Assembly: GCF_009832905.1 (NCBI RefSeq)
Contig: NZ_CP047135.1
Location: forward strand, 350,001-414,000
DNA: 64,000 bases
Source of the DNA: Stenotrophomonas sp. 364
GTDB lineage: Bacteria; Pseudomonadota; Gammaproteobacteria; Xanthomonadales; Xanthomonadaceae
Reading direction: 5' to 3'
Each line of letters starts with the position of its first letter. Position 1 is the stretch's first letter. The translations under genes and the position numbers were made by a program. The notes beneath the pieces are model-generated. The model saw only the letters and a program-made list of their open reading frames with translations, searched no databases and was not told the origin of the DNA. Of this stretch, positions 18,298-25,668 are shown piece by piece.

Positions 18298-18326
18298 GCA
18301 CGCCACCCATACGAACTCCCATCACC

Positions 18327-18914
18327 ATGCCAGTCCCCACCTGCATCTGTACTTCCCTTGGCCTACCAGCAGTCAGCCGCTTCGTTGGCGCGGCCGCCAG
18401 AGCGTCCCACGCGCCGGACACCCGCGCCGGTATCGCGCTCACCGCCCTGCGCAACGCACCGGGCGAACACGTCAACGACCTCATCCGCCGAAGTGGTGAA
18501 TTCGTGCGCCTGTCCGAGCTTCACCAGGCGTGTCGCCATCTGTCTGCATCGGCGGCGTTGCGGATGACCGAAACCGGTGAGATCCGCAAGGCCTCGCCCG
18601 GCGTCTTCAGCCGCATTGCGCACACCAAGCCGAAGACCCACTACGCGGCACAGGTCACGTTGCTCTCCGAAGAGGTCAACAGCATCACCAATGGCTCGCT
18701 CAGCGCCGTGCGCGGCTGCCACCTGGCCCAGTTTGCAGAGTCCGCTGCGCGCAGGCTGGAGTCGGTGACTCGCACTGCATTCCCCAGCTTCTATCAGGCG
18801 GTAGCCGCCAACACCCCGTCAGGCGCACCGGTGGCCGACGCCATCATCGATGTGCTCGTTGCGGTAAATGCCAACGCGCCTGATGGCCTCCATCGGATCG
18901 AAAAGATGATCTGA
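18327..18914 (+). CDS. Hypothetical protein in the T3SS cluster
   Basis: A 195-aa predicted soluble, mainly helical protein with no family I recognise. It has no signal peptide, membrane segment or known motif. The N-terminal 15 residues are uncharged and contain two Cys (MPVPTCICTS), then a helical body with LIRRSGEFVRLSELHQ and AQFAESAARRLESV. ATG 18327 is the only ATG downstream of the preceding gene and lacks a clear ribosome-binding site; the frame is open upstream to 18147 within that gene. Placed between a candidate effector and iacP, it could be an effector or a chaperone for its neighbour; nothing in the sequence decides. Confidence 0.6.
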   Translation: MPVPTCICTSLGLPAVSRFVGAAARASHAPDTRAGIALTALRNAPGEHVNDLIRRSGEFVRLSELHQACRHLSASAALRMTETGEIRKASPGVFSRIAHTKPKTHYAAQVTLLSEEVNSITNGSLSAVRGCHLAQFAESAARRLESVTRTAFPSFYQAVAANTPSGAPVADAIIDVLVAVNANAPDGLHRIEKMI

Positions 18915-18935
18915 TCCGCGCACACGGCACCTGTT

Positions 18936-18979
18936 TTACAAGTTGTTGCATGGTGGGTGCCGCGGCAATCACGCACCAT
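18936..18979 (+). promoter_or_regulatory. TTGCA direct-repeat promoter element (copy A) upstream of iacP
   Basis: TTACAA (18936-18941), four bases, TTGCAT (18946-18951), then 22 bases and CACCAT (18974-18979) as a -10-like hexamer, about 60 bp before iacP. The first half-site has one mismatch to the consensus TTGCAA. The same spacing is found in copies B-E. It would drive iacP-iagB-sctD-F-I-J-K-L. Confidence 0.5.
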
Positions 18980-19040
18980 GGCGCCCGGCCCGCCCGCCGC
19001 GTCATTGCAGGCGTCACGCGGGCCGGCCCATCGCCCCTGG

Positions 19041-19295
19041 ATGTACATGACCGTCGTACCCCCCCTGTCGATTGCTACGCTTGTCGCTCACGCCAGTGGG
19101 CGCTGCCCACTGCACGTTGCCGCCGGTGACCGGCTGGTCGAAGACCTGCGCCTGGACTCGATGGACGTGGCCGGTCTCTTCATCGACATCGAGAATGTGC
19201 ACGGCGTCATCCTGGCGCCGGAGGTGGTACGGTCCATCCGCACTGTCGCCGATCTGGACGCCGCCGTGATCGCACAGGGGCGCCGGCAGCCATGA
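19041..19295 (+). CDS. iacP: T3SS-associated acyl carrier protein IacP
   Basis: An 84-aa acyl carrier protein; Salmonella IacP is 82 aa and, like here, directly precedes the second set of apparatus genes. The phosphopantetheine site is LVEDLRLDSMDVAG with Ser40; the usual DSL is DSM. In Salmonella, IacP influences translocator secretion. Start ATG 19041 (MYMT) aligns with the MNMD start of IacP; ATG 19047 two codons on is also possible. The stop overlaps iagB by 4 bp. Confidence 0.87.
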   Translation: MYMTVVPPLSIATLVAHASGRCPLHVAAGDRLVEDLRLDSMDVAGLFIDIENVHGVILAPEVVRSIRTVADLDAAVIAQGRRQP

Positions 19296-19879
19296 TCCGC
19301 GTCACCCTATGCGCGCTGCTGCTGGCATTTACCTCCCCGGCCAACGCGGCCATCCATGCCAGGCTTGGTGCGGATGGCCACGTCCACGTCAGTGAGACGC
19401 CTGCGCCGGGCACGCAGCCGTTCAATCCACTGCAACCGCGCCCATCGCGTCCCAGGGTGCAGACGCGCACGGCTGCGGCACCCACGCCACCGCGCGGCAG
19501 CGCATGGGCACACCCGCTGATTGATGCGGCCGGGCAACAGGCGGGGGTGGACGCGGCGCTGCTGCATGCCGTGGTACAGGTGGAATCGGCCTACAACCCG
19601 CGCGCAGTGTCACGCGCGGGCGCGGCTGGCCTGATGCAGTTGATGCCGGCCACCGCCAAACGCTTCGGTGTGCGTGATCGCTTCGATGCCGCGCAGAACC
19701 TCAGCGGCGGCGCAGCCTATCTGGCGTGGCTCATCAAACAGTTCGACGGTGACCTGGAGCTGGTGCTGGCCGCCTACAACGCCGGCGAAGGCGCGGTGCG
19801 CCGGCATGGCAACACCGTTCCCCCCTATGCCGAAACCCGTGCGTACGTACGCCGCGTGCTTGCGCTGTACGCGCGTTGA
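19292..19879 (+). CDS. iagB: T3SS lytic transglycosylase IagB
   Basis: A 195-aa periplasmic muramidase of the soluble lytic transglycosylase (SLT) fold that opens the peptidoglycan for needle assembly. A cleaved signal peptide is visible (MIRVTLCALLLAFTSPANA), then a linker rich in Pro/Arg, then the catalytic Glu in VVQVESAYNPRAVSRAG, the GLMQLMPATA motif and AAYNAGEGAVRRHG. IagB of Salmonella is 160 aa; the surplus is the linker. It overlaps iacP and lies 51 bp before sctD. Confidence 0.94.
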   Translation: MIRVTLCALLLAFTSPANAAIHARLGADGHVHVSETPAPGTQPFNPLQPRPSRPRVQTRTAAAPTPPRGSAWAHPLIDAAGQQAGVDAALLHAVVQVESAYNPRAVSRAGAAGLMQLMPATAKRFGVRDRFDAAQNLSGGAAYLAWLIKQFDGDLELVLAAYNAGEGAVRRHGNTVPPYAETRAYVRRVLALYAR

Positions 19880-19930
19880 GCACGTGATGCCCTCCCTTTC
19901 TTCCCTTTTGATTCCTGGTCCAGCCTTGCC

Positions 19931-21148
19931 ATGTCCTACCAGCTGAAGCTTCTCTCCGGCACGCTGAACGGCGTGGAATACACGTTGAACCGCGGCGACA
20001 CCGTGTTCCATATCGGCGCCCGTCAGGATCTGCTGGATGGCCGCGCCGCACAGTTGCTGCAGGGGGCAGAGAATGCGTATTTCCTGCCCGAAGACCTGCC
20101 GCCCGCCGCCTTCCTGGTGCAGTGTCCGGCCACTGCCGACGCCACCACCGGGCTGCAGCTGGGCGAGCGCGAGGCCGCCGACCAGCCCTGGCAGTATCGG
20201 CCCCTGTCAGCGCAGACCGTGGTTCAGTGCTGCGGGGTGTACTTCGCGGTGCGCACCACGGCCGAGCCCTGGGTGCCGGAGGTGCTTGCCTTCGTGCCCC
20301 CGCACCAGGCCGTGGCCGCGCTGGTACCTGGCCGGCGCCCGGCCGCCGACGCCGCGCCGCCCCGCGCGCCTGGTCGCGGCGGCGTTCTTCGCTGGGCGGC
20401 GCTGGCGGTTGTAGTGGTGGCCGTGGCGTCGGCATGGTTCTACTGGCAGTACACGCCACAGGTCCGTGTGAATGGTCTGGCGACGGTGCTGCGCAACGCA
20501 CCGGGCGACTACCAGATCGTGGCCGGCACCGACGGCAAGCTGTATGCCTTCACCGACGACCGCGACGGCGCGGCGTGGGGCGAGTGCGCCAGCCGTCGCC
20601 TGCAGCGCAGCGATGACATCTACCTGCTGCGCCGCCAGGAGGCCGAGCGGCTGGAGCAGGGCCTGCTGCAGGCCGGGCTGCCGGTGGTGATCGTCCGCCT
20701 GGAGCAGCCCGCCCAGCCACACATCGTGTTGCTGGGGCCGATCACTCCCGTGCAGCGTGAGCAGGCCCAAGCCTTCATCCGTGGCCATGCGGCCTATGCC
20801 AGCGGCCCGGTGCAGGTGAGCACCACCAGCGATGCCACGCTGGTGGCACTGGCCCAGGCGCAGTTGCGCGGTCTGGGCATCAGCAGCCGCGCCGAGCCCT
20901 ATGGCACCCGGGTGAGCGTCATCAACGATGTCTTCCTCGACGACGCCAGCCTCAATGCCATGGCCGGCATGGCCGGGCACTTCCACCGTGAATGGGGCCA
21001 GCGCCGCATCACGGTCCACCTGCAACTGTGGGACGACCTGCTGCAGGGTCGCTCCTATCGCTATTCACCGGGCCAGCTGATGTCAGTGGGCGAAGGCCGG
21101 TGGACTTACGCACGTGCCACCCATGGCGCGGCCCCTGCAGCTCCCTGA
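19931..21148 (+). CDS. sctD: T3SS inner-membrane ring protein SctD (PrgH-like)
   Basis: A 405-aa bitopic protein of the outer inner-membrane ring; PrgH is 392 aa. Residues 1-130 form a cytoplasmic FHA-like sheet domain, residues about 152-172 (LRWAALAVVVVAVASAWFYW) the single membrane helix, and the rest a periplasmic domain with three ring-building modules, ending in a Trp-Tyr-rich segment. Neighbours iagB and sctF give the SPI-1 order prgHIJK. Sequence conservation of this family is low, so position carries weight. Confidence 0.9.
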   Translation: MSYQLKLLSGTLNGVEYTLNRGDTVFHIGARQDLLDGRAAQLLQGAENAYFLPEDLPPAAFLVQCPATADATTGLQLGEREAADQPWQYRPLSAQTVVQCCGVYFAVRTTAEPWVPEVLAFVPPHQAVAALVPGRRPAADAAPPRAPGRGGVLRWAALAVVVVAVASAWFYWQYTPQVRVNGLATVLRNAPGDYQIVAGTDGKLYAFTDDRDGAAWGECASRRLQRSDDIYLLRRQEAERLEQGLLQAGLPVVIVRLEQPAQPHIVLLGPITPVQREQAQAFIRGHAAYASGPVQVSTTSDATLVALAQAQLRGLGISSRAEPYGTRVSVINDVFLDDASLNAMAGMAGHFHREWGQRRITVHLQLWDDLLQGRSYRYSPGQLMSVGEGRWTYARATHGAAPAAP

Positions 21149-21169
21149 CTTTCCTGGAGACGTACTTCG

Positions 21170-21493
21170 ATGAGCACCTTTGTAACCAACAACACCGGCT
21201 CCACCATCAACGCCCATGGCGATTTCGGCGATCCGGGCCTGCCCGGCGGCAGCGCCGCCAAATGGGGCGGCTGGATGAGCGAGCACGCCAAGGCGTTCGA
21301 TACGGGTGTGAGCGACCTGAAGGCCAAGCTGGACGATGCCTTCTCCGAACTGAAGAAGGACCCGGGCAATCCCATCCTGCTGGGCGCCTATCAGAGCGCG
21401 CTGTCCGAATACAACATGTACCGCATGCTGCAGTCCAACTCGACCAAGAGCCTGACCGACCAGAGCAAGTCGGTCATCCGCAACCTGGCGTGA
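21170..21493 (+). CDS. sctF: T3SS needle subunit SctF (PrgI family) with N-terminal extension
   Basis: A 107-aa needle protomer. From about residue 28 it follows PrgI closely: W-x(2)-W, AFDTGVSDL, GAYQSALSEYNMYRMLQSN and a C-terminal helix to RNLA (PrgI has KFDTGVDNL and AYQSKLSEYNLYRNAQSN). PrgI is 80 aa, so this one has about 27 extra residues (Gly/Asn/Asp-rich) at the N-terminus. GGAGA before ATG 21170 supports this start, and no better start is in frame downstream. Confidence 0.95.
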   Translation: MSTFVTNNTGSTINAHGDFGDPGLPGGSAAKWGGWMSEHAKAFDTGVSDLKAKLDDAFSELKKDPGNPILLGAYQSALSEYNMYRMLQSNSTKSLTDQSKSVIRNLA

Positions 21494-21545
21494 ACCCCAC
21501 CCGCCGTTGGCGCAGGGCCGCGGCGGGTCTTTCAAGGAAATCACC

Positions 21546-21833
21546 GTGATATCCATTACTACCATCGACACGGCTGTTTCCAGTGGCGCCGCCGACGGCG
21601 CGCTGGTGCCCCTGTCGGACCGTTTCAACGAGGCTTTTGCGCGTTACTACGTCCAGGCCGGTCATGAACGCGACGGCATCCTGGCCGCCGCCAACGACCC
21701 GATGGTGGCGGCCGATCCGCAGCAGCTGTACCAGTTGCAGCTTCGCCAGGAGGCCTACACCAAGCAGGTCACGCTCACCTCCGCCCTGGTCGGCCATGCC
21801 ACCAAGGGCATCGAAACCCTGGTCAAGAGCTGA
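21546..21833 (+). CDS. sctI: T3SS inner-rod protein SctI (PrgJ-like)
   Basis: A 95-aa protein in the prgJ position; PrgJ is 101 aa. The C-terminal half (QQLYQLQLRQEAYTKQVTLT to LVKS) has the amphipathic helix pattern of rod proteins, which link the export gate to the needle. GTG 21546, preceded by AAGGAA, is the likely start; the frame is open back to 21507 but without a ribosome-binding site. Confidence 0.87.
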   Translation: MISITTIDTAVSSGAADGALVPLSDRFNEAFARYYVQAGHERDGILAAANDPMVAADPQQLYQLQLRQEAYTKQVTLTSALVGHATKGIETLVKS

Positions 21834-21836
21834 CCG

Positions 21837-22634
21837 ATGATGCCGCTTCGATCATCCCGGCCGCTGCTGCTGGCCATGTTGTGTCTGCTGCTGGTGGCCT
21901 GCACACGCACACCGCTGCTGCAGGGGCTCGATGAGCGCCAGGCCAACGAGGTGGTGGCCGTGCTGTTGCGCCATAACATCAGCGCGGACAAACATCTCAA
22001 CGGCAAGGCCGGTTTCAGCGTGACTGTGGGCCAGGGCGATCTGGCCGAGGCGATCGACCTGGTGCAGGCGCACAACCTGCCTTCGGCGCCGCGCACGCAG
22101 ATCGCCAGCCAGTTCCCGTCCGATGCGATGGTCAGCACGCCATTGGGCGAGCGGGCCCGGCTGCTGTCGGCCATCGAACAGCGCCTGGAGGAATCGCTGG
22201 CCACCCTCGACGGTGTGCACACCGCGCGCGTTCATGTGAGCTACGACGCCGGCCCGGTGGAGGGCAGCCTGCAGCAGCGCAAGCCGCCGGCCATGCACGT
22301 GGCGGCGCTGCTGGTGCACGTGCCGGGCGCCGACGAGCAGGCGCTGCTGCAATCGGTCAAGCGCTTCCTGCGCAACGCCTTCGTGGATGTGGCCTACGAC
22401 AATGTGTCGGTGGTTCTTACCCCGGCACAGGCCACCCGCACGCTGGCGGTAACGCCTGCCGAACACTACGCCGGCCCATGGCGGTCGCTGCTGCTGCCGC
22501 TGGCGCTGCTTGCGCTGCTGGGCGGCGCGGTGTGGTTGCTCCGCCGCAGCGGACGCACCCTGTCGCAGGGGCTGGCTGCCCTGCGCGGTCGCCTGCGCCC
22601 TCGCGAGCGAGCTGCCGATGCCCGCACGTCCTGA
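21837..22634 (+). CDS. sctJ: T3SS inner-ring lipoprotein SctJ (PrgK family)
   Basis: A 265-aa lipoprotein of the inner-membrane ring; PrgK is 252 aa. The lipobox LLVACT gives the modified Cys near residue 22. Two ring-building modules follow (around LDERQANEVVAVLLRHNI and the LGERARLLSAIEQRLEESLATLDGV stretch), then a C-terminal membrane helix LLLPLALLALLGGAVWLL at about 221-238. The spacing to sctI is 3 bp and it overlaps sctK by 17 bp. Confidence 0.96.
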   Translation: MMPLRSSRPLLLAMLCLLLVACTRTPLLQGLDERQANEVVAVLLRHNISADKHLNGKAGFSVTVGQGDLAEAIDLVQAHNLPSAPRTQIASQFPSDAMVSTPLGERARLLSAIEQRLEESLATLDGVHTARVHVSYDAGPVEGSLQQRKPPAMHVAALLVHVPGADEQALLQSVKRFLRNAFVDVAYDNVSVVLTPAQATRTLAVTPAEHYAGPWRSLLLPLALLALLGGAVWLLRRSGRTLSQGLAALRGRLRPRERAADARTS

Positions 22635-23178
22635 CCTGCTGCGGGTGCTGCATGACCCGCTGCAGTACTACGCCCCCTGGCACCAGGCCGGTGCGAAGCT
22701 GCAGCCGGCGCAGCGCAGCGCTCTCAACGCCGTGCTGATACAGCGCTTCGCGCTGCCGGCCTACCAGCGGCCGCCCCCCCACCAGCAGTTGCTGACCGAG
22801 CGCCTGGTCGCGGGCTGGTCGCGGCTGCCCGGTGCGGCCTACCTGGTGGCCTGTGCCAAGCATCGCCATCGGCTGATGGGCAGCCGCGCGTTCGTCGGGT
22901 TGCCGCGGCCGGTGCACGCCTTTCTCCGGTTGCCTTTCGCCACCTGTGGCCCGACCGCGGTCGACGTGGAGGATGCCGACAGCCTGCGCGCCTGGGGCGC
23001 GGCCTACCTGCTGGCAGGGCTGCAGGAGCAGATGCCGCCTTGGCTGCGGGCGCGCGCCCAGCTGTGCCTGGCCGGCCCGGCACAGCCGGCGCCAGCGCGT
23101 GGCAGCGCCGAGTTTGCCGGGCCTTTCGACATCACCTGTTTCTGGAGTGCGTGGAACCATGCTGCGAACGTATCCTGA
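22618..23178 (+). CDS. sctK: T3SS sorting-platform adaptor SctK (OrgA/MxiK-like)
   Basis: A 186-aa cytoplasmic protein; OrgA is 199 aa. In SPI-1 systems it links the inner ring (SctD) to the pods of SctQ. The segment DPLQYYAPWHQ near the N-terminus and the aromatic FDITCFWSAW end are typical for OrgA/MxiK. Start ATG 22618 lies inside sctJ (17-bp overlap); the open frame back to 22510 is shadow coding. Confidence 0.84.
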   Translation: MPARPDLLRVLHDPLQYYAPWHQAGAKLQPAQRSALNAVLIQRFALPAYQRPPPHQQLLTERLVAGWSRLPGAAYLVACAKHRHRLMGSRAFVGLPRPVHAFLRLPFATCGPTAVDVEDADSLRAWGAAYLLAGLQEQMPPWLRARAQLCLAGPAQPAPARGSAEFAGPFDITCFWSAWNHAANVS

Positions 23179-23857
23179 GGACCTGCTCGACTACGCCGTG
23201 GACGGTGTTGTGCAGGCGGTCAGCGTCGGCCAGGCGGCCGATCATCGTCGATTGCTGGCCGCCGCACGCGCGCGCGCGCAGCAGGACCGGAAGCACGTGC
23301 AGGCACAGGCGCAGGCACTGCGCGCAGACGCCCTGGCGGCCGGCTACCAGCAGGGCATGCTGCAGGCGATCACCCAGCTGCTGCCGCTGATCGAGGCGCT
23401 GCAGTGCGAGCAGCAGCGCCTGATCGACGCCGTGCGCCAGCAGCTGCACGCGCGGCTGCAGGCCATGACGGTGGATCCGGACGTGCTGGTACCGCAGTGG
23501 TCTGCCGCCTGCGAACGCTGGGTGGCGGGTATCGCCAACGCGGCGGTGCTGCACGTGCCCGAGGACCAGCCCGCGTTGCTGCAGGCCCTGACCACGGCGC
23601 TGGCCGAGACCCACGTCACCGTGCAACCCGCGCCGCGACAGACCCCGGCCCTGCATGTGGGCGAGCTGGTCTACAGCCTGGACATGCAGACCCCGTTGAA
23701 GGACACCGTGGAACAGACGCTGCAGCGCCAGTTGCCGCACCTGCAGCCACGCCTTGCCGCCCTGGCCAACGCGTACTGCGATGCGCTGCAGGCCAGCCTG
23801 GCCCATACCCACCATCGTCGCCGCTTTGCGGCATTGGACACCCCGCATGACCATTGA
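23159..23857 (+). CDS. sctL: T3SS ATPase stator SctL (OrgB-like)
   Basis: A 232-aa protein; OrgB is 226 aa. It is expected to form the spokes joining SctQ pods to the SctN hexamer and to restrain the ATPase. A long Ala/Gln/Arg helix (residues 20-95) precedes a more globular C-terminal part, the FliH/OrgB pattern. ATG 23159 overlaps sctK by 20 bp; the frame open to 22946 upstream lies inside sctK. Overlaps the next gene by 11 bp. Confidence 0.85.
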   Translation: MLRTYPEDLLDYAVDGVVQAVSVGQAADHRRLLAAARARAQQDRKHVQAQAQALRADALAAGYQQGMLQAITQLLPLIEALQCEQQRLIDAVRQQLHARLQAMTVDPDVLVPQWSAACERWVAGIANAAVLHVPEDQPALLQALTTALAETHVTVQPAPRQTPALHVGELVYSLDMQTPLKDTVEQTLQRQLPHLQPRLAALANAYCDALQASLAHTHHRRRFAALDTPHDH

Positions 23858-24122
23858 TCCAACCCCACGCGCAGACAGTCTGCTACCCGCAGTGCCCGCC
23901 GTCGGCACCGTGGTCCCCCTGCACCAGCGCATGCAGGAACAGGCGCAGCACGCTGAAGAGAGTGAACCGGTGCCCTTGCCCGAGCCGGGTCCGGAGCCGC
24001 ACCCCATGCCCGTTCCCGTGGAAGACCCGGTGCGCGTGTGGGCGCAGCGGATCTTCATGGAAACGATGCTCTATGGAGAAGAAGAAGAGAACGGCATTCC
24101 GCCGTTGTCGATCGAACTCTGA
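23847..24122 (+). CDS. Small Pro/Glu-rich protein closing the T3SS operon
   Basis: A 91-aa acidic protein that I cannot assign. Residues 40-62 are almost only Pro, Glu, Val and Met; the rest includes an amphipathic VWAQRIFMETMLYGEEEE helix. It overlaps sctL by 11 bp and is the last gene of the unit, where Salmonella has orgC (about 150 aa), but no similarity to OrgC can be claimed. A polymerisation factor, chaperone or early substrate are all possible. Confidence 0.6.
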   Translation: MTIDPTPRADSLLPAVPAVGTVVPLHQRMQEQAQHAEESEPVPLPEPGPEPHPMPVPVEDPVRVWAQRIFMETMLYGEEEENGIPPLSIEL

Positions 24123-24130
24123 GGCGCGTG

Positions 24131-24152
24131 CGGGCCGTCCGATGACGGCCCG
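24131..24152. terminator. Hairpin between convergent T3SS and fimbrial genes
   Basis: Nine base pairs (GGGCCGTC facing GACGGCCC plus an outer C-G) around the loop CGAT, between two stop codons 33 bp apart. There is no U-tract on either side; a bidirectional stop is the likely role. Confidence 0.55.
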
Positions 24153-24155
24153 GGC

Positions 24156-24890
24156 TCAGGGGGTAACCGCGGCCTGCTGCTCGCGCGGTGTGCCGTAGTC
24201 ATCCAGCCACTGGAACGTCACCTGCGTGGGCGTCGTGGCACCGGCCGGCAGGGGCAGCGCCACCTGCGCACCTGGCGCGATCATGTCCACGTCCAGCGTG
24301 CGGCCATCGGCCAGGGTCAGCGTGCTCAGGGTTACGTGGTAAGCGCTGGGATTGCGCACCTGCAGCGCACCGCCGGTGGCTGTCCACTGCAACGCCGCTG
24401 CCGCATCGCGCGCGGCACCGGGCAGCCCGGCGGGGCGATAGAACAGCTTGATGCGCGTGCGCACCGCAAACTGCAGCAGGTTCTTGCCGGCCGCATCACT
24501 GGGCTTGGGCGGAATATCCAACAGGTTGAAATAGAACAGCGACTCGCGGTCGCCCGGCAGCGGCGCCTCGGACGGGCGCGGTGCGTAGGTGATGCGATAC
24601 GCCTGGCCCTGCTTGGGTTGCAACAGACGCGGCTCGGCCGGGGTCAGCCGGAATGGCACCACCACATGCTCGGGGCGGGCGCGGCTGTCGCCATCGTCGA
24701 TCCACACCTGGGTCATGGCCACCGCGTCGCCACTGTTGGTGGCTTTCACCGTGGTGTCGCGGCCTTGGCTGGCGTCGTGGATCACGCGCGTGCCCTGGAG
24801 GGTGACGGCCGCCGAAGCGGGTGCGGCGCACAGCGTCGCGGCCAGCGCGAGCGCCAACGGCGACGCCCATGTCGATGCACGGGAAGTCAT
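24156..24890 (-). CDS. Periplasmic fimbrial chaperone (PapD/FimC family)
   Basis: A 244-aa periplasmic chaperone that would donate a strand to fimbrial subunits. There is a signal peptide (MTSRASTWASPLALALAATLCAAPASA), the N-terminal Ig-like domain with the family signature LPGDRESLFYFNLLDIPPKP, followed by LQFAVRTRIKLFYRPAGL, and a second Ig-like domain. AGAGG precedes ATG 24890. It lies 61 bp after the major subunit gene in the same direction; the usher is on the other strand. Confidence 0.95.
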   Translation of the reverse strand: MTSRASTWASPLALALAATLCAAPASAAVTLQGTRVIHDASQGRDTTVKATNSGDAVAMTQVWIDDGDSRARPEHVVVPFRLTPAEPRLLQPKQGQAYRITYAPRPSEAPLPGDRESLFYFNLLDIPPKPSDAAGKNLLQFAVRTRIKLFYRPAGLPGAARDAAAALQWTATGGALQVRNPSAYHVTLSTLTLADGRTLDVDMIAPGAQVALPLPAGATTPTQVTFQWLDDYGTPREQQAAVTP

Positions 24891-24951
24891 GGAACACCTC
24901 TGGAAGAATAGGTGGGCCGCGGCAGTGCGCCGCGGCCTGCGCGGAAGGTAC

Positions 24952-25464
24952 TTACTTGTAGAGCACCACGAAATCGCCGGATGCATTGGCGGTGCCGGCC
25001 TGGGCGTTCTTGCCCGGCGAGGCGTACCACGCGCTGTAGTCCAGCTGGCCGCTGCCGCCGGCAGCGATGGTCACCCACACGGTGGGATCTTCACCGATCT
25101 TCTGCTGGTTACCGGCGGCGTCGTACAGGGCCACGCCCACGTTGCTGGCGGTGGAGGTGGCAGTCAGCGCCAAGTTGCCGGTGCTGCCATCGGGGGTGCC
25201 GCCGAAGCGCACCCCCACGTCCTGCGCCGAGCCCGAACCGGTGCAGTCCAGTGCGATGGCGAAGTTCTTCTGGCCGGCGCGCACGTCGGCATTGACCGAG
25301 GCCAGGTCGACCTTGCCCATCGGCACGGTGATGGCACCGCCGGTGGACTGCACGGCGCAGGTGGAGTTGAGCAGCTCACCGGTGATTTCCAGCTTTTCGG
25401 CAAACGCCGACGGGGCGGCAGCGGTGAGCAGGGCGAGGGACAGCAGGCGGATCTTGGTGGTCAT
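24952..25464 (-). CDS. Major fimbrial subunit (type 1 family)
   Basis: A 170-aa pilin with a signal peptide (MTTKIRLLSLALLTAAAPSAFA), the N-terminal donor-strand region EKLEITGELLNSTCAV with the first Cys, a second Cys near residue 85 (ALDCTGSG), and the penultimate-Tyr beta-zipper end DFVVLYK. All are hallmarks of chaperone-usher pilins. GGGAA precedes the ATG. It is the first gene of the minus unit, with a TTGCA element upstream. Confidence 0.92.
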   Translation of the reverse strand: MTTKIRLLSLALLTAAAPSAFAEKLEITGELLNSTCAVQSTGGAITVPMGKVDLASVNADVRAGQKNFAIALDCTGSGSAQDVGVRFGGTPDGSTGNLALTATSTASNVGVALYDAAGNQQKIGEDPTVWVTIAAGGSGQLDYSAWYASPGKNAQAGTANASGDFVVLYK

Positions 25465-25526
25465 GGTGGGTTCCCGGAAGTTGTGACAGGACAGTGCCCG
25501 GCGCAATCGGCACGGACAGTGGCGCC

Positions 25527-25570
25527 AGTTTGCGGAGGCGATAACGTAGGGGGAATGCAATAACTTGCAA
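25527..25570 (-). promoter_or_regulatory. TTGCA direct-repeat promoter element (copy B) for the major fimbrial subunit
   Basis: On the minus strand: TTGCAA (25570-25565), GTTA, TTGCAT (25560-25555), 22 bases, CAAACT (25532-25527). This is a perfect match to the consensus. The expected start is about 56 bp before the ATG. It lies 21 bp from copy C, which points the other way. Confidence 0.65.
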
Positions 25571-25591
25571 ATCAGGCAGGTCTTGTCGTGT

Positions 25592-25635
25592 TTGCAACTA
25601 GTTGCATGGGAGAAGCCGGGCGCGCTGCGTAGACT
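25592..25635 (+). promoter_or_regulatory. TTGCA direct-repeat promoter element (copy C) for the tip adhesin
   Basis: TTGCAA (25592-25597), CTAG, TTGCAT (25602-25607), 22 bases, TAGACT (25630-25635). The expected start is about 27 bp before ATG 25669, which has a GGAGG ribosome-binding site. Confidence 0.68.
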
Positions 25636-25668
25636 GCGCACCCGTGACCTGCTTATGGAGGAATCGCC

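Noticed and set aside
1..24122. Hrp2-type T3SS of Xanthomonas
   Set aside because: The order invE-invA-invB-invC and prgHIJK-orgAB, iacP and iagB match SPI-1, and no hrp-type pilus gene, hpa gene or PIP box (TTCGC-N15-TTCGC) was noticed.
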